From Tachypleus tridentatus (lineage: Eukaryota; Arthropoda; Merostomata; Xiphosura; Limulidae): 64,000 nt of DNA. Each line of letters begins with the position of its first letter. Position 1 is the stretch's first letter. The stretch spans positions 42,030,348 to 42,094,347 of the forward strand of contig NC_134825.1 of NCBI RefSeq assembly GCF_004210375.1. The letters are read 5' to 3'. This document shows, in pieces, positions 33,926-47,210 of this stretch. The position numbers were made by a program, and so were the translations under genes. The notes beneath the pieces are model-generated. The model was not told the origin of the DNA and did not search any database. It saw only the letters and a list, made by a program, of their open reading frames with translations.

Positions 33926-34517
33926 AATCATATGCCCAAAGCAACACATTATCTGTTTTATATATATATATATACGGCTAGAGGAATTTTTAAAAGACAA
34001 AATTATTTATCGCGGTCGGAAGCGCCTTCGTTTCATGCAAGTTGGATGTTGATTGGTAACGTAATCGACGTGACAGACAAGTGGCTGTTAATTTTATTAT
34101 ATATATAGTATTAAATGACACACATTTGGACTTTAATAATTAAGTATATCTTTGCACATAAGCGCCGTTTGAGTTTCTAAGTAACAACTAAAAAGTATAC
34201 ACGTCCGATACTGTGATCCCTGTAAAACCTTGCCGCTTGGTTCTCTTTAGCAAACAATTTTGTTCTTATTGTGTAACGTATGGATCTGCTACGCGAAACT
34301 TCTTCTCGAGAGCAATTGTTATCTATTTGACTGAACTTGAATTCGTAGATTCAACTGTAATTTTCCCTAATGTATAAATAAAAATAAATTCTTAAGCCTA
34401 ACAGCTAACGAGTTGTTTTGGTATTAAAGACAGGTCTCTTTAACAGTGACTTGTGGAAGACAAAACATAGATATAACATGTAACTTTCACAAACCTCTGA
34501 TATTAAATTCGAAATAC

Positions 34518-34647
34518 CCCCTCCCCAAATGACTAATCGGTTAGTCCAAAGACTTATGACGCTAATAATCTGGTTCCAATGCCCGATGTAGGCATAGCAC
34601 AAATAACCCATTGCGTAACTTTGCGCTTAACAACAAACGAACAAACA
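34518..34647 (+). mobile_element. SINE family C, diverged
   Basis: gacttatgacgctaataatc and aacccattgcgtaactttgc / gcttaacaac survive. Confidence 0.8.
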
Positions 34648-34699
34648 GTGGACAAATTAGGTAGCAAGCGAAAAAAGTGTTAATATACACGATGTTTGT

Positions 34700-36057
34700 C
34701 ACAAATGATAGATATGTTGAATTCATACTTCTATCAGCGTTTAAAAAGTGACATTTAAAATAATTATTTTTGATAAAAAATTGACTAACTTAATAAGTGC
34801 TTATATACAAAATGATTTTAACTATAGAATCAGTTGTTGGTTTGCACTGTAAAAGATGTCCAACATTCTTCCATATGGCATTATTTTAAAAGACTATTTG
34901 CAGCTGAAACATGGAACTAATTCTGTTCCAGAGAAGCTTTACTTGTTCTATTATTAATGTCTAAAATACGCAATAAGTTGTACGTATGATCATCAACTAC
35001 GAATCATTTTCCATTGAAAAACAACCTTGTCAACACTATTTTCATTATTTCTTCCACCATTCTTTTGTGTGATGTCTCAAGTATAGAAGTATTTCATCAA
35101 TACCAGGGAGCTTTTATTGATTTTCTAACTTTTCATGGTTTCAAACTTGTACTTAGAACTTGCAAGTGACAGTATTGCTAGGTGGTCGTTCCACTGGAAC
35201 GAAACTCATGAGCCGGTATCGCATGTAGTAAGTACCACAAGAGACGCCCGTGAGAACAACACTTCTCCAAGAGAATGTGGTCAGAAAGACCGAGTGGCAT
35301 TCAGAAAAGAAAAGAAGGTTGCTAAGGTTTTTAAAGAGGAGGCCAAAACGTGCGAAATCAACGTTTAATCAGCTGAGTTTCAACGTATACATGTTTTTTA
35401 TCACATTTTTTTATTCTACGCAACGCTTTACATGTTGTTACGTGAACCAACAATGGTCATGTTTCTTAAACGTCGCACATGAAACATTATCTTAAGTTTC
35501 ATACAAGAATTTATAAAGCTTACAGTAGAAAAATATTGTATTCATGGATTCGTATTTCCGTTATTAATTTAGATAATTATAGTTTCTTTAAAAACAATTT
35601 TAATATTTTGTTTTTTTCACAGTGTCCTTTCATATGTTTGAATTTAAATATATTAAAGGTCATCCCTGCAATATTGTATGACGTATGCAATTCATGAACA
35701 ATGTTGCTTGCAATCCATATTTCATTCTTTATTTTATTAGTGAGGACGTGTTTCGAAGCTGTATCGATCTGTTCAAGTTCTACCAGGTGAATTAAAATTC
35801 CAGAAACTAAAACATATATCACGAGATGTCATTTATTATCCACGTCACAGCGAAACAGTAACATTTGGTTTGGCAAACAGCGTAAGGCAAAAATACTTAT
35901 TCAACTACGGTGGATCCTATACAATAAATGTTATTTAGTTTTGGCAAATGAAACATTAAGACTCTTTTTTTTTTATCAACTAACTTAGAGACTTTATAGG
36001 ACGAAATTATAAATTGAAACTCATAACAAAAATATATTATGTTGTTTTTAGAACATC
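34700..36057. other. No gene recognised
   Basis: The overlapping frames at 35135-35368 and 35250-35495 are Arg/Lys-rich without a domain. The rest is AT-rich. Confidence 0.45.
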
Positions 36058-36580
36058 GGTTCGGAATCCTTTAATCCATAGAATGTTTAGTTCGGAATCC
36101 TTTAATTCACAGAATGTTTAGTTCGGAATCCTTTAATTCACACAATGTTTAGTTCGGAATCCTTTAATTCACACAATGTTTAGTTCGGAATCCTTTAATT
36201 CACACAATGTTTAGTTCGGAATCCTTTAATTCAGAGAGTGTTTAGTTCGGAATCCTTTAATTCACAGAATGTTTAGTTCGGAATCCTTTAATTCAGAGAG
36301 TGGTTAGTTCGGAATCATTTAATTCACAGAATGTTTAGTTCAAAATCCTTTAATTCAGAGTGTTTAGTTCGGAATTATTTAATTCACAGAATGTTTAGTT
36401 CGGAATCCTTTAATTCAGAGAGTGGTTAGTTCGGAATCATTTAATTCACAGAATGTTTAGTTCAAAATCCTTTAATTCAGAGTGTTTAGTTCGGAATTAT
36501 TTAATTCACAGAATGTTTAGTTCGGAATCCTTTAATTTACACAATGTTTAGTTCGGAATCCTTTAATTCACAGAGTGTTT
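36058..36580. repeat. 31-bp satellite, about 17 copies with higher-order structure
   Basis: Unit ttcggaatcctttaattcac plus agaatgtttag. Between about 36290 and 36535 a block of four units (122 bases, one unit shortened to 29) is present twice in succession, recognisable by tggttag and ttcaaaatcc variants. Confidence 0.96.
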
Positions 36581-38118
36581 ATCATGTAATTTATACACTG
36601 TACTTTTTCCTGCTTTTTTCCTCTGATTGTTATTAACAACTAGTAGATGAATAATTACAGAAAGTCTTACAAGACAAAGCGTAACCTTAAAAATTAAAAA
36701 TTAAACATCTATACTGAAATTTAACCACCCCTTATAAAAACAAAACTGTAGTTTTCGTGCTGCCATCACAAGTGCTTCTTCCACTATCCTGATGGCCAAG
36801 ACATTGCATATCTATTGGTCTTCCAAAACCAACTTAAGCAGACCACAGACAGGAAAGCTTATCGACGCTGGATTGGAGAACAAATATATACCCGAGTGTA
36901 TACTGTTGTGTTCTTATCTTTTGGTGATACGTGAAAACAGTTGTTTATTTCGAGATACGTCTGGAAGATTATTAATTTTTCTGTAAGTTTCATTCCTTCC
37001 AGCACTTGTTTATTATCTTGTTAACGACACCAAAAGACATACACGGATTCATCGGAATGTCTATTTGAGCGGGAAAGTGTTTTTTCGTAGCCAACGACTT
37101 AACTTTTCAAAGGAAAGTGTTCTTACAGACTGGCTTTGCAGGTTGTTGTTCTGTCTCCTGTGAAACTTTTATTGCTTCGTTGGAAAACATTAAGAACTTT
37201 TTTCTTCGAATTGTATTCTAAGACGTGACGTCATTTAACAATCTTACGCGAAGAGTTTTGCAACATGCACCTAAATTATAAATACAATCATTGCGAAACT
37301 GCACTATCCAATGACCGGAATTTGCACCTTGAGATAAATATAGATGCTAGTTAAGTGAGTTTAGTGAGGAAACTTTCATCTGTGGCCACTGCACTAGCAT
37401 ATGTCATTTTATAAACTACTATTAACTAGTAATTTATTTACTAAACAGTTTTAATTTCTCAGAAAATTTAGTATATTTTTATTTATGTCTTTAAACCCTT
37501 TACTTTCCAACAATGATGGACAATTATGTTGTTAGAGGAGAGAAATTTATATTTTATATATGTTTTGATGGCTATACATACATATAAACTTATTTACCAT
37601 TGATATATAGTTCTTATAAAATGTTGAGAAGATTTGGGCTGATTTATGCAAGAACTGTAGAAATGAAAACTGAACATCGACCTAAGGTTCTGTTATCTAC
37701 GAGATAAGACATGATAATTGAAGCATATGGTACGAGATGAGTGAAGAACACAGTGTTTACTTTAGCTGTTACACAATGGAAAGCTCTTCGTTACGCTTCT
37801 TCATTGTTAATCAATAAATGTTTCGTAATTTATAATAATTAATAAAATATGGAGATGTTTATTTATTTTTGTATAAAATGTTAAAAATATTGCTACGCGG
37901 ACTTCTTTGTTTGAGGACTGCAACAAGAGAAACGTTACAAAATCTGATTTACCATACGTAAAATGCATAAAAGTACATAAAACATTGATCTTACTCCTTT
38001 TACGGTAACGTGATACATTTTATAGAACTCGCGGTTTTATACATCTTACCTGTTTCTTCTGCGTTTCTGCTGAACGCGAGCTATCAACGCTGAACGAACC
38101 ACGGTGTTCTATAGCTTG
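36581..38118. other. AT-rich stretch, nothing recognised
   Basis: The 64-codon frame at 36792-36986 has no domain. Confidence 0.5.
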
Positions 38119-38312
38119 CTTTGTTTTGAATTTTGCGCAAAGCTACACGACAGCTATTAGCGCTAGCCGTCCCTAATTTAGAGGAAAAGCAGCTAGTCAT
38201 CACCACCCACCGCCAACGCTTGGACTATTTTTTTACCAACGAATAGTGGGATCAACCATACATTATATCGCCCCTATGGCTGAAAGGGCGAGCATGTTTG
38301 ACGTGACGAGGC
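38119..38312 (-). mobile_element. SINE family A, head-truncated
   Basis: Ends at cgtgacgagg before the B box. The gcagtgtaagacta segment is also missing. Confidence 0.9.
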
Positions 38313-38377
38313 CACATTGGAAAAGAAATCTTTGTTATATTTAACCTGACAGGTTTCAGTTTCAACAAAAAAAACAC

Positions 38378-38571
38378 CGGACCCGGCTTGGCCAGGTGGT
38401 TAAGGCACTCGACTCGTAATACGAGGGTCAGCGGTTTGAATCCCCGTCACTTAAGTGTTGGCGGTGGGTGATGATGACTAACTGCCTTCCCTTTAGTCTT
38501 ACAATGCTAAATTAGGGACGACTAGCGCAGCTAGCACCCGAGCAGCTTTGAGCAAAATTTAAAACAAACCT
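38378..38571 (+). mobile_element. SINE family A, internal deletion
   Basis: The head is intact (ggacccggcttggccaggtg, anticodon arm cgactcgtaatacgag). About 90 bases between cccgtcac and gttggcggtg are absent. Confidence 0.93.
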
Positions 38572-39257
38572 TTTCCAGTTATGCATGATAGACAACCGAT
38601 TATCAAAATATTCATCGTGTCTATTATGTGATTATTTTACAACATAAGTAAATTACAGTCTGCTTATTTGTATATATTAATATTACATGAAGCTATAATT
38701 AACTAGTAACATCCTCAAACTAGTAGTTTCATTGTTCATGAACCAAAAACACACAGTTAAGCTAGATAAGAAAAGAACACAAACAAATGCAAATATGCAA
38801 ATAGTGGGACCGAAATTTAAAATAATTTACTCATGAAATTTAATTACCACTAACGTTCATACCTTCAATAATACACAGGCAGTACTATTCTGCTCATTTA
38901 ACTCAAGTTTGAGTCTATTATTTAACAGGCTCTATTTTATTTTCAAATTCTGTCTATTGTTAACTCCAGCGAGAAGTTTTAAGTTGTTTTCGTTAGAGCG
39001 CATGCAGTAGGATGTATTTCTCAAGTTTACACGTTTTTTACATGTGTACTGTTAGCTCTTGGTATAGTAGAACGTATATAACCTAAATAACATTTAAGAT
39101 ATTTGTATTCATATGCTGCATTATAGCTAAAGAAATTCTATAGTCTACGAAGAGATTTCAACAGATATCCCAACTGCACTTGAGGATATGCTCGATGCCA
39201 TAACTGTTTTAACTTATCTTTAAGAAACATCCTTTGTTCCTCAGTATAGGGTAGGTT
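38572..39257. other. AT-rich spacer, nothing recognised
   Basis: No coding frame. Confidence 0.55.
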
Positions 39258-39423
39258 TCTTTTGTTTATTTTTGAATTTCGCTAGCCGTCCCTAATTTAA
39301 CAGTGTAAGACTAGAGGGAAGGCAGCTAGTCATCACCTGAGAAGGCAAGGATGGTTTGGTGTGACAGGGATTCGAACCCTCGACCCTCGGAATACGATTC
39401 GAGTGCCTTAACCCTCGGGGCCC
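39258..39423 (-). mobile_element. SINE family A, internal deletions
   Basis: Tail and head are kept. gcaaagctac...tgtgc and most of the central domain (cacccaccgcc to ggctga) are lost. Confidence 0.9.
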
Positions 39424-40771
39424 TCATGTATAGGGTTCCTAAAGATCATTAAGAAAGTAGTCCGGTCGGAATGACAATGTTTGGTAAAGGCACATACAAT
39501 TATGAACTAGATGGGTTCAGTTAGTTAAGTTGTTAAAGCTTTTTATTAGAAATGAGTATATTGTGGAAAACTATTATGAGTTTTTGCAAGAAATGAAACA
39601 TTTGAATTTCAAGAATGACGCTTATAAATTGGTGTTACTTTATTATTTTATCCCAACGAAATTAATCAAATGAAGTTCTACATAAAAATATTTCAGGACC
39701 CTCTGAGCTATACAACCAAGTAATCCTATTTCTAGTTTAATAAGGAGATGTGCGACCAACTAGATGGAACTGTTGTAAGGTTTAAATTGAATTTTTAACT
39801 TGCTACTTTGTACCTCTGTCATCGTAAAAACTTTTAGTTGTAGGATTTCCTAGTACCATCTTGCAGAAGATGTGTGTATTATACCTTCATATATTTTAGA
39901 GAAACTGAACGCGTGTTCTTGAATTACCTCATTAGCAACCATTCGATTATCAAATTCACTGTTAAGCATCAAGACGAACACAAATTTCATTTTTGGACTT
40001 TTCAGTCTGCAATAATGATTCAACATTTGAATATTACATGTTTTCTAAGAAAGTGTTCGCAGGATCACAGTTCAACTTTAAAATTTATAAACAATTATAT
40101 TTAAAGAAAAAGAGTACTGGTTTACCGAGCATATGAGGTAACCAAAGATTTATGAATTTTTCATTGAAAGGTTGAAAATATCAAGGAATTCTTATTAAAA
40201 AAATGATTTTGCAGTAAAACTTATGAATCATAATTATATTGCCAAGACGGTCCTTTCTATAACATTCAATTCTATAACAAAGTAAAAAAAAAAGAAAGTG
40301 CTCTACCCTATACTGGGAAACAGATGTTTCTGATTAGAACTCAGTTAAATTATATATACCATCCAACATGTCATCAAGGGGAATTGAGATATATGTTATA
40401 GCTTGTTTGTTACTAGAGATATTTTATTTTAGACATAAGGATCGAGTATCTTTGGATAAAACTTCTAATGAGGTATATAAAAATATCGTAACGAATCCAT
40501 AAATGGAAGATAGGTTAAAATTATTTTTATGGCTTTGATAATAAGAGAGAGTCCACTGATCAAGGAGCTCAGACCTGAGTTAAATGAGAATCGCAGCGCT
40601 GCCCATTAATTATAGAAGCTACGGAGGTGAGAGGTAATTAGAATTGATTTTTTTTGGTTTACACATGAATTAATTTTCCAATTTTATAATGTCACATGTA
40701 TTGCTAATTTACCTTTTGTTGAGGTCGTCTGCTACGGCTAGCCAGTATGAGAGTAGGCAGAATGTTCGATC
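39424..40771. other. No gene recognised
   Basis: AT-rich. The 76-codon frame at 39874-40104 is without domain. Confidence 0.5.
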
Positions 40772-41010
40772 TTCCACCCTACATAGTGGCTTAGTGATTA
40801 TGACGTTTGACCCACAATTTCATGGTCGTAGGACCGAATTTCGTGACAAAATGTGCATGCCTTTTAAGGCGTGGGGAGCGTAATAATGAGACAGTCAATT
40901 CTATTATTCGTTGTCATAAGACTAGTTGCCTTCCCATTGGTCTACCACATCAAAATTAGGGACGGCTGCTGCAGATGGTCTTCGAGTAACTTTGCTAGAA
41001 ATTCAACAAA
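40772..41010 (+). mobile_element. SINE family A-like, strongly diverged
   Basis: tagtggcttagtgattatga at the head, and aattagggacggctgctgca and actttgctagaaattcaaca at the tail. Confidence 0.75.
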
Positions 41011-41032
41011 TAAACTTATAGATTAGAAATTT

Positions 41033-41150
41033 CGCCTCCCAGTGGCTCAGCGGTATGTCTGCAGGCTCAAAACCGCGGTTCGATACCCGTGGTGGGTAAA
41101 AGCACAGATAGCTCATTATGTAGCTTTATGTTCAATTCAAAACAACAACA
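41033..41150 (+). mobile_element. SINE family C
   Basis: cccagtggctcagcggtatg, B box ggttcgatacccgtggtggg. The anticodon arm is shortened. Confidence 0.9.
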
Positions 41151-42073
41151 TTAGAATTTCTCATTTTCGTCAATAAATGCGTACAACAAAATATGGAAAC
41201 ATAAATTTATTTTGTATAAGTTCGTAAGACACTAGAGTTTGCTAAAAAGCTACAACTGAAACAATAAAAAGTCGTTAAACATTGGATTTAAGAACAAGTT
41301 TATAGAGGCATCATCTTTCTGGTATCTGATAACGAAGAGAAAAGCTGTAAAACAGGAAGATCTACTAAATCAAACCAAACAATGCAACTCATCAAAACAA
41401 AGTGGAGAGAATACCATTAGAATGAATTATAGAACTGTAGTTCTTCAACTAGAGAAAATACCATTGCTACAGCTTTTTGCTACACATTATCAAAAAATTG
41501 AAAAGACCTTAGTTTTATATATGAAAGACAATTCTGAGGGAAAAAAACAGGCAAAGATTGAAAGCTTTGTGTACCTCATTTAGGTAATTTAGTTAGATGG
41601 CTTAATATGGTCGAAATGGATCCACCATAGCTGAAGATATTTTACTTTCCCAAGACTGGAAGGGAAGAAAAATTACAAGTAATCATGCAAGATGAATGAA
41701 CTATCAACGAAGAAGCACTAAGACAACTGATAAAGTGTTCGGCCACTTGTCATTGAATGTTTTTACTGTAAGATTTTTGGCATAGGCTACTTATTTAATG
41801 AATGAACGAATTTAAAAGTTATATCACTTTTAAGTCGAAACGAAAAGGCTGCAGAGAATTTACAAGCATTTTAACAGAATAATTAACTACACTCTCAAAT
41901 TAAAATAAAATAAACACTAATTTATGTCTAATTAGAGGCATAAAAGAAATACTACAAAATTGTGTTTAAATACTTATTGCCTTGATAAGAGCACATGTAG
42001 TTCAGGTATCACTTTTCATAGAGGTTGAGCATCTGAAAATATAATTATACTGAAATTTGTTTTATATTTAACT
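41151..42073. other. Upstream flank of the hAT fragment
   Basis: Could hold the rest of the decayed hAT element (ggtaatttagttagatggct is suggestive at 41583), but I could not align it with confidence. Confidence 0.3.
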
Positions 42074-42517
42074 GTGCGTGGTCTTGTCATAAAAGAACCT
42101 GAGAAGAACGAATATATAACAAACCAACAGGGACTGTCTATGAACAGACAACAAGAGATAGTTAATTCACTCAGTAACGGATCAGTAAGACCTAGACTCG
42201 TGTTGACCGCTTCTACAAATTCCAAGTATTACTCGATTGTATTTGACAGTACTCCACATATAAACCACACAAAACAGTTGACAACAGTCATTCGATTTGT
42301 CACAGCTACCGACATATCTGGAACCGAAGATAGTGAGATCCGAATCAACGAGCACTTCCTTGGATTTTTGTTGTTGAAAAACAAATGTAGTGCAACTATA
42401 ACCGAAATTGTTATGATCAAACTACAGTAGATGGCGCTGATCTTGAAATACCTGAGAGACCGAAGGTACGACAATCGAGCCATTATGAAACGCAATAACA
42501 ATGGTTTGCAAGAATAA
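42074..42517 (+). pseudogene. hAT-family transposase fragment (ZMYM1/DUF4371-like)
   Basis: The frame 42074-42430 contains KYYSIVFDSTPHINHTKQLT, the segment around the first catalytic Asp in hAT proteins of the ZMYM1/DUF4371 type (typically DSTPDxSHxDQL), then INEHFLGFL. After the stop the similarity continues in a shifted frame: RRYDNRAIMKRNNNGLQE at about 42455-42515 matches the family's R-G-x-x-YDN-x-x-x-M...NG-x-Q-x motif. No start codon and no C-terminal dimerisation domain are seen. Upstream (41230-42070) I could not confirm the remaining N-terminal part. It is a decayed relic. Domesticated ZMYM genes share this domain, but the frameshift argues against a host gene. Confidence 0.85.
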
Positions 42518-43129
42518 AATTCAGATATATTTTTCATAGAAGCAATTTACACTCTCTGAGGACCACGTCGAACGATTTAACCAATTGTTGCATTAAAGTA
42601 GCGCTAGCACTGTTGTTCAACTTGATTCAACACAAACATATTTAGCTCTGTGCTTTCTCTTTAGGACGTGTTGCTACGACATTTAGAAGTCATTGAAACT
42701 TTTAGAGACTGACTGAGAGAGAGCCATATCGTTACTCTCAGTTTTATCTCGACCACCAGCTACTACGTCTGTAGTATCTTAGATAGATTGATGTCTACCG
42801 GTACTGGGTGAATGAACATGTCGGTACAACATATATCATAAGTAATGTGGTTAACATATTGTTAACTTCTTCTGTGTTTCCATTCATAAGCTTATATTGT
42901 AACAGATTTACTATTATATATTTATTTTAATAAATTAAATAAATTAATTAATAAATAAGTTAAGCTTCAGCTTAATATATATTTAGGAATGGATGTAAAT
43001 TATAGTGTTAAATATATGTTACAAAATTCTCACCAATTCTCTAGATTTGTAGAAGATTCTCTACTAATGTAAAATTTAACAATATATCATGTGTGTAAGT
43101 AAAATATTGTTGCCAACTGAGCTTTTGAG

Positions 43130-43640
43130 AACCTCGCCTAAAGTTTATAAATCGATGGGCCAAGAAACAGTTTCACGTTATTGTTAGTTTGCTACCGTTG
43201 GTATACTATAAAAATCGAAAGTTCTAACTGTCGAATTCTATAAATGCTTCTAATCATGTATATGTAGTTTTCTGATTAATAAGCATTTATAGACTTAGAA
43301 ATTATAAACAGTTTAACTTTAGTAAACGTTAGTATTTCTACGAGAACAGTAGATATTTTTATCGGTGAAAAGCACACGTGTGAAGAATCTAACTAGCTTC
43401 CCGTCAACTTAACTAGCTAACTAGCTACCTTCGTATTAATATAGAGTTATTTCGCTCATCGTGAACCATCGATAAAATATTCAGTTCCAGAACAGGTAGA
43501 AGACTCAGTTCTATTTGTAAATTCTTTGTATATGTATTATTATTTGTAATAAATATTAGTAGCAACCGTTATTATAAATTGTATAGTTGTTTGTATTTTG
43601 AAATATATTTGTGCTAAGAAAGAAAATTGTGTGTATTAAT
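43130..43640 (+). repeat. Dispersed repeat, copy 1
   Basis: gggccaagaaacagttt, ggtatactataaa, aaacgttagtattt, agaactag/aggtagaagact and atttgtaataa appear in the same order and spacing as at 54405-54985. Possibly a solo LTR or other non-coding repeat. Confidence 0.65.
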
Positions 43641-44416
43641 CTTGTTGGCAAATATAAATTTCATACATATCGACACTCAATTAACTTCTAAATTAAAATT
43701 AAAATTTCAGGCTATCTGAAATCGTATTACGTAACATAATAAATCGGAGACTCGTCTGAGAAAAATTATAACACGTAACATGACAAATCAGTGGAAAAAC
43801 ATTGCAACAGAAGCAAACAATTGCTGTCAAAGAAACATGTTTCATATTTGTGACTAGTTTCGTATTATGGCGCGATAGGACTGATAAACATTTTACAAGA
43901 AACACTGGTGGGAACAGAAAACATTTGATCACGGATATAAAAACAGATTTCGTACACAAAGTTTGAGGATCCTATACTCGATCCAAAGTAAAATTTCGAG
44001 GTCAAGTTATTTAGCAAAATTTTTGGCACACCAACAAATCCGCTGAAGAAAGGATTCCAAACTAAATAACACAACTCATTAGAGTTTACTGTACTGTAGG
44101 AACTGCTGGCTTATATACATAAGTTTAAGGATCTTATTTCAATATTCTGTATTTAATTATGGTTATCAGAATGTGAGATAAATAATTCATGTTTAATAGA
44201 ATGGATAAGAGTAAGAGATCACATTTCTCAGAATGGTACAATAACACATTGGCATTCCCACATTCCAACACTTTTATCACACTGATAGTTTTACAGAGCT
44301 TCCATCACTGTTGCTAATGGAGGGTGAAAATGTCCTTATATTAGTCATGATGTAGAAAAAAGACTGGTTGGATTACTAAGAGTTGCGTTAGATAGTGAAA
44401 TTGAACTAGGACTTGA

Positions 44417-44688
44417 TTGGTTTGATTTGCTTTGAATTTCGCGCAAAACTACACGAGCGCTATCTGCGTTAGTCCTCCCTAATTTAGCAGTGTAAGACTA
44501 GAGGGAAGGCAGCTAGTCATCACCGCCAACTCTTGGGCTACTCTTTCACCAACGAATAGTGGGATTGACCGTCACATTATAACGCCCCCACGGCTAAAAT
44601 GGCGAGCATGTTTGGCGCGACGGAGATGCAAACGCGCGACCCTCGGATTACGAGTCGCATGCCTTAACCCACCTGGCCATGCCGGGCC
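44417..44688 (-). mobile_element. SINE family A
   Basis: Left end tttgatttgctttgaatttc. The central part lacks catcaccacc once. Head ends catgccgggcc. Confidence 0.95.
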
Positions 44689-44759
44689 TGTCTCAGCAAA
44701 TATCAGAAAGTACAGATTGATCGCAAGATATATCTTTAAAACTATAGTTACCTGGCGTG

Positions 44760-44861
44760 AACCAATGGTTCAGCGGTGATTCTAAAATCTTACAATACTA
44801 AAGATCAGTTTCAGGTAGAAACCTCATTGTATAACTTTGTGCTTACTAACAAACAAACAAA
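44760..44861 (+). mobile_element. SINE family C, diverged
   Basis: caatggttcagcggtgattc and cctcattgtataactttgtg / cttac. Confidence 0.75.
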
Positions 44862-44998
44862 AAGTGAATCGGTAACGTCGTGACCATAGGCCAGTGGTGG
44901 GCAAGCCCACCCATACTGTCCATAGCTGTTTCAATAATATCAAATCCTTGCATAAGAATTCAATTAAAAATATGAAAAATTACTGATAACAAGAGTAC

Positions 44999-45268
44999 TA
45001 GGCCGGGTGGTTAAGGCACTCGACTTGTAATCTGAGGGTCGCGGGTTCGAATATCCATCACATCAAACATGCTTGCCTTTTCAGCCGTTGGGGAGTTATA
45101 ATGTTCGGTCAATCCCACTATTCGTTGGTAAAATGAATAGACCAAGAACTGGCGGTGGGTGGTGATGACCATCTACCTTCCCTCTAGTCTTACACTGCTA
45201 AATTAGGGACGGCTAGCACAGATAGCTCTCGAGTAACTTTCAACAAAATTTGAAAACAAACAAACAGA
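44999..45268 (+). mobile_element. SINE family A, missing the first few head bases
   Basis: aggccgggtggttaaggcac, B box gggttcgaatatccatcaca, tail caaacaaacag. Confidence 0.93.
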
Positions 45269-45804
45269 AGTACTTTGTTTCCTGAATGCTTGTACTCCCA
45301 ACCCACCCCAAAAAAACTGCATTGTGTCACTGGTAAAAAAAAAAATTTAAATTTTATTTATTCTTTAGCTCTCATATTACTAACATTCCATAGAACGTTT
45401 TCTATCCTTAAGTCTTTTATATTTCATTATATTGAATATTTTTAATATTTTCACTTACGTGTACTTACTGATTAACTATTATTTCTTAACAACTTACAGG
45501 TTTTACGGCAGGGACGATCAATCTGAAGTATAAAGATTTGTGTACTTGATCATGATAGTACCAGTAATCGAAACGTCGTAACTATTGAAGAAACAAATCT
45601 TCCCTACTGCAAGATATGTAAACTTGTAAAAATATATTATTGAGCATTTTGGTTTCCTTCCTTGTTACCGCAATAACTGTAAAAAAATTGACAGAAAAAA
45701 TTAATCATTTTTTTCATGAAATAAATTAAAGGCACATCAGTAATTAGTGGATCAACGTTAATGAAGTTTGTTTTTACTGTTTTATTTGTGACTAATTTGT
45801 TGAT

Positions 45805-46080
45805 TGTTTGTTTGTTTTTGAATTTCGCGCAAAGCTACACGAGGGCTATCTGCGTTAGCCGTCTCTAATGTAGCAGTGTAAGACTAGAGGGAAGGCAGCT
45901 AGTCCTCACCACCCATCGCCAACTCTTGGGCTACTCTTTTACAAACGAATAGTGGGATTGACCGTCACATTATAACGCCCCCACGGCTAAAAGGGCGAGC
46001 ATGTTTGTGCGACCGAGATTTGAACCCGCGACCCTCAGATTACGAATCGAACGCCTTAACTCATCTAGCCATGCCGGGCC
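45805..46080 (-). mobile_element. SINE family A with perfect duplication
   Basis: taatttgttgat at 45793-45804 and 46081-46092 (12 bases, exact). Confidence 0.97.
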
Positions 46081-46364
46081 TAATTTGTTGATATGGATCA
46101 TGTTTCCTTCAACAAGCAACTTGGGATATAAATAACTTAGGAAATTTTCTTTGAAAACCTGAATAAGGAGTAATTCTATCAGTAATTCTGATGTTAACAT
46201 TTTAACGGAGGTTTATGAAACGTACAGTTACAATATTTATATTTTAGTAAGATAATTAGTAGGTTTAACAGGAGATTGCAATGCTGTAATTTCGTTGAAA
46301 AATGTCCTAAACATTGTGCTTGGGGAAAAATAAGTTATGTTACATTTATTATTTATTTGTAAAG

Positions 46365-46487
46365 TCCCTTTAGTGACTCATCGGTAAGTCTCTGGGCTTA
46401 TAAAGTTAAAATATTTGTTTTGAAACTGACAGTGGCCGTAGAACAAATAATCCATTGTGTAGCTATGTACTTAGCCAAGTAATAATT
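46365..46487 (+). mobile_element. SINE family C, diverged
   Basis: gtgactcatcggtaagtctc, ggcttataaagttaaaa, aatccattgtgtagctatgt. Confidence 0.7.
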
Positions 46488-46795
46488 AGTCAAATGAATA
46501 TTTCTGTTTTTACTTATAGTAATCACATCAACAGAGACGTCGCTAGATACTGGCACACAGTGACTGTGTTTCGATTCTACTTGACAGTGCACCGAATCCC
46601 CAGTTGGTGTCTTGAAAATTCAGAATAGAAAACTATGATCAATATCATATTGAAACGCTGAAAATTGCTGAGCCTTTTGAGCACCTAGCGACGCCCCTGG
46701 CTATTAAGTCTATCTGCCGCATTCTTAAGTTTTGAGCTATCAGAGAGAATGTATTCAGTTAAAAGCATTTTACTTACTTGCCGTCCACATAGTTT

Positions 46796-46907
46796 GTAGT
46801 GGGTAGTGATGACTATCTGCCTTCCCTCCAATGTTACACCGCTAAATTAGGGACGGCTAGCGAAGATAGCTCTCGTGTAGCTTTGCGCGAAATTCAAAAT
46901 AAACAAT
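46796..46907 (+). mobile_element. SINE family A, 3' half only
   Basis: Begins in the central domain (gtagtgggtagtgatgacta) and ends gcgaaattcaaaataaac. Confidence 0.92.
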
Positions 46908-46940
46908 TCCCAGCAAATAATCTGAGGTAACTAAGTATAA

Positions 46941-47063
46941 GTGTGTGTGTTTTCTTATAGCAAAGTCACATGGGGCTATCTGCTGAGCTTACCGTTGGGA
47001 ATTGAACCCCTGCTTTTGAGTGTTGTAAATCGGTAGACATACCACTGTACTAGCGGGGGGCGA
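46941..47063 (-). mobile_element. SINE family B
   Basis: gtgtgtgttttcttatagca at the left, B box gggaattgaacccctgcttt, A box at the right. Confidence 0.88.
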
Positions 47064-47210
47064 TTAAGTTATGATCAATGCAACACTCTATAACTAGTTT
47101 CATATTAGCTGAGTTTGTAACCTTAAATCATAAAATATAAGCAGCAAATCTATGGAGGACTCAGACTTTAAGTTATCAAAACAACTCACAAAGCGAATAC
47201 ATTGCTAATA

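Noticed and set aside
35135-35495. Arg/Lys-rich overlapping ORFs as a gene
   Set aside because: No domain, splice signals or start context. Basic composition alone is not evidence.
36058-36580. 31-bp regularly spaced repeats as a CRISPR array
   Set aside because: Units are contiguous with no unique spacers, and the genome is eukaryotic.
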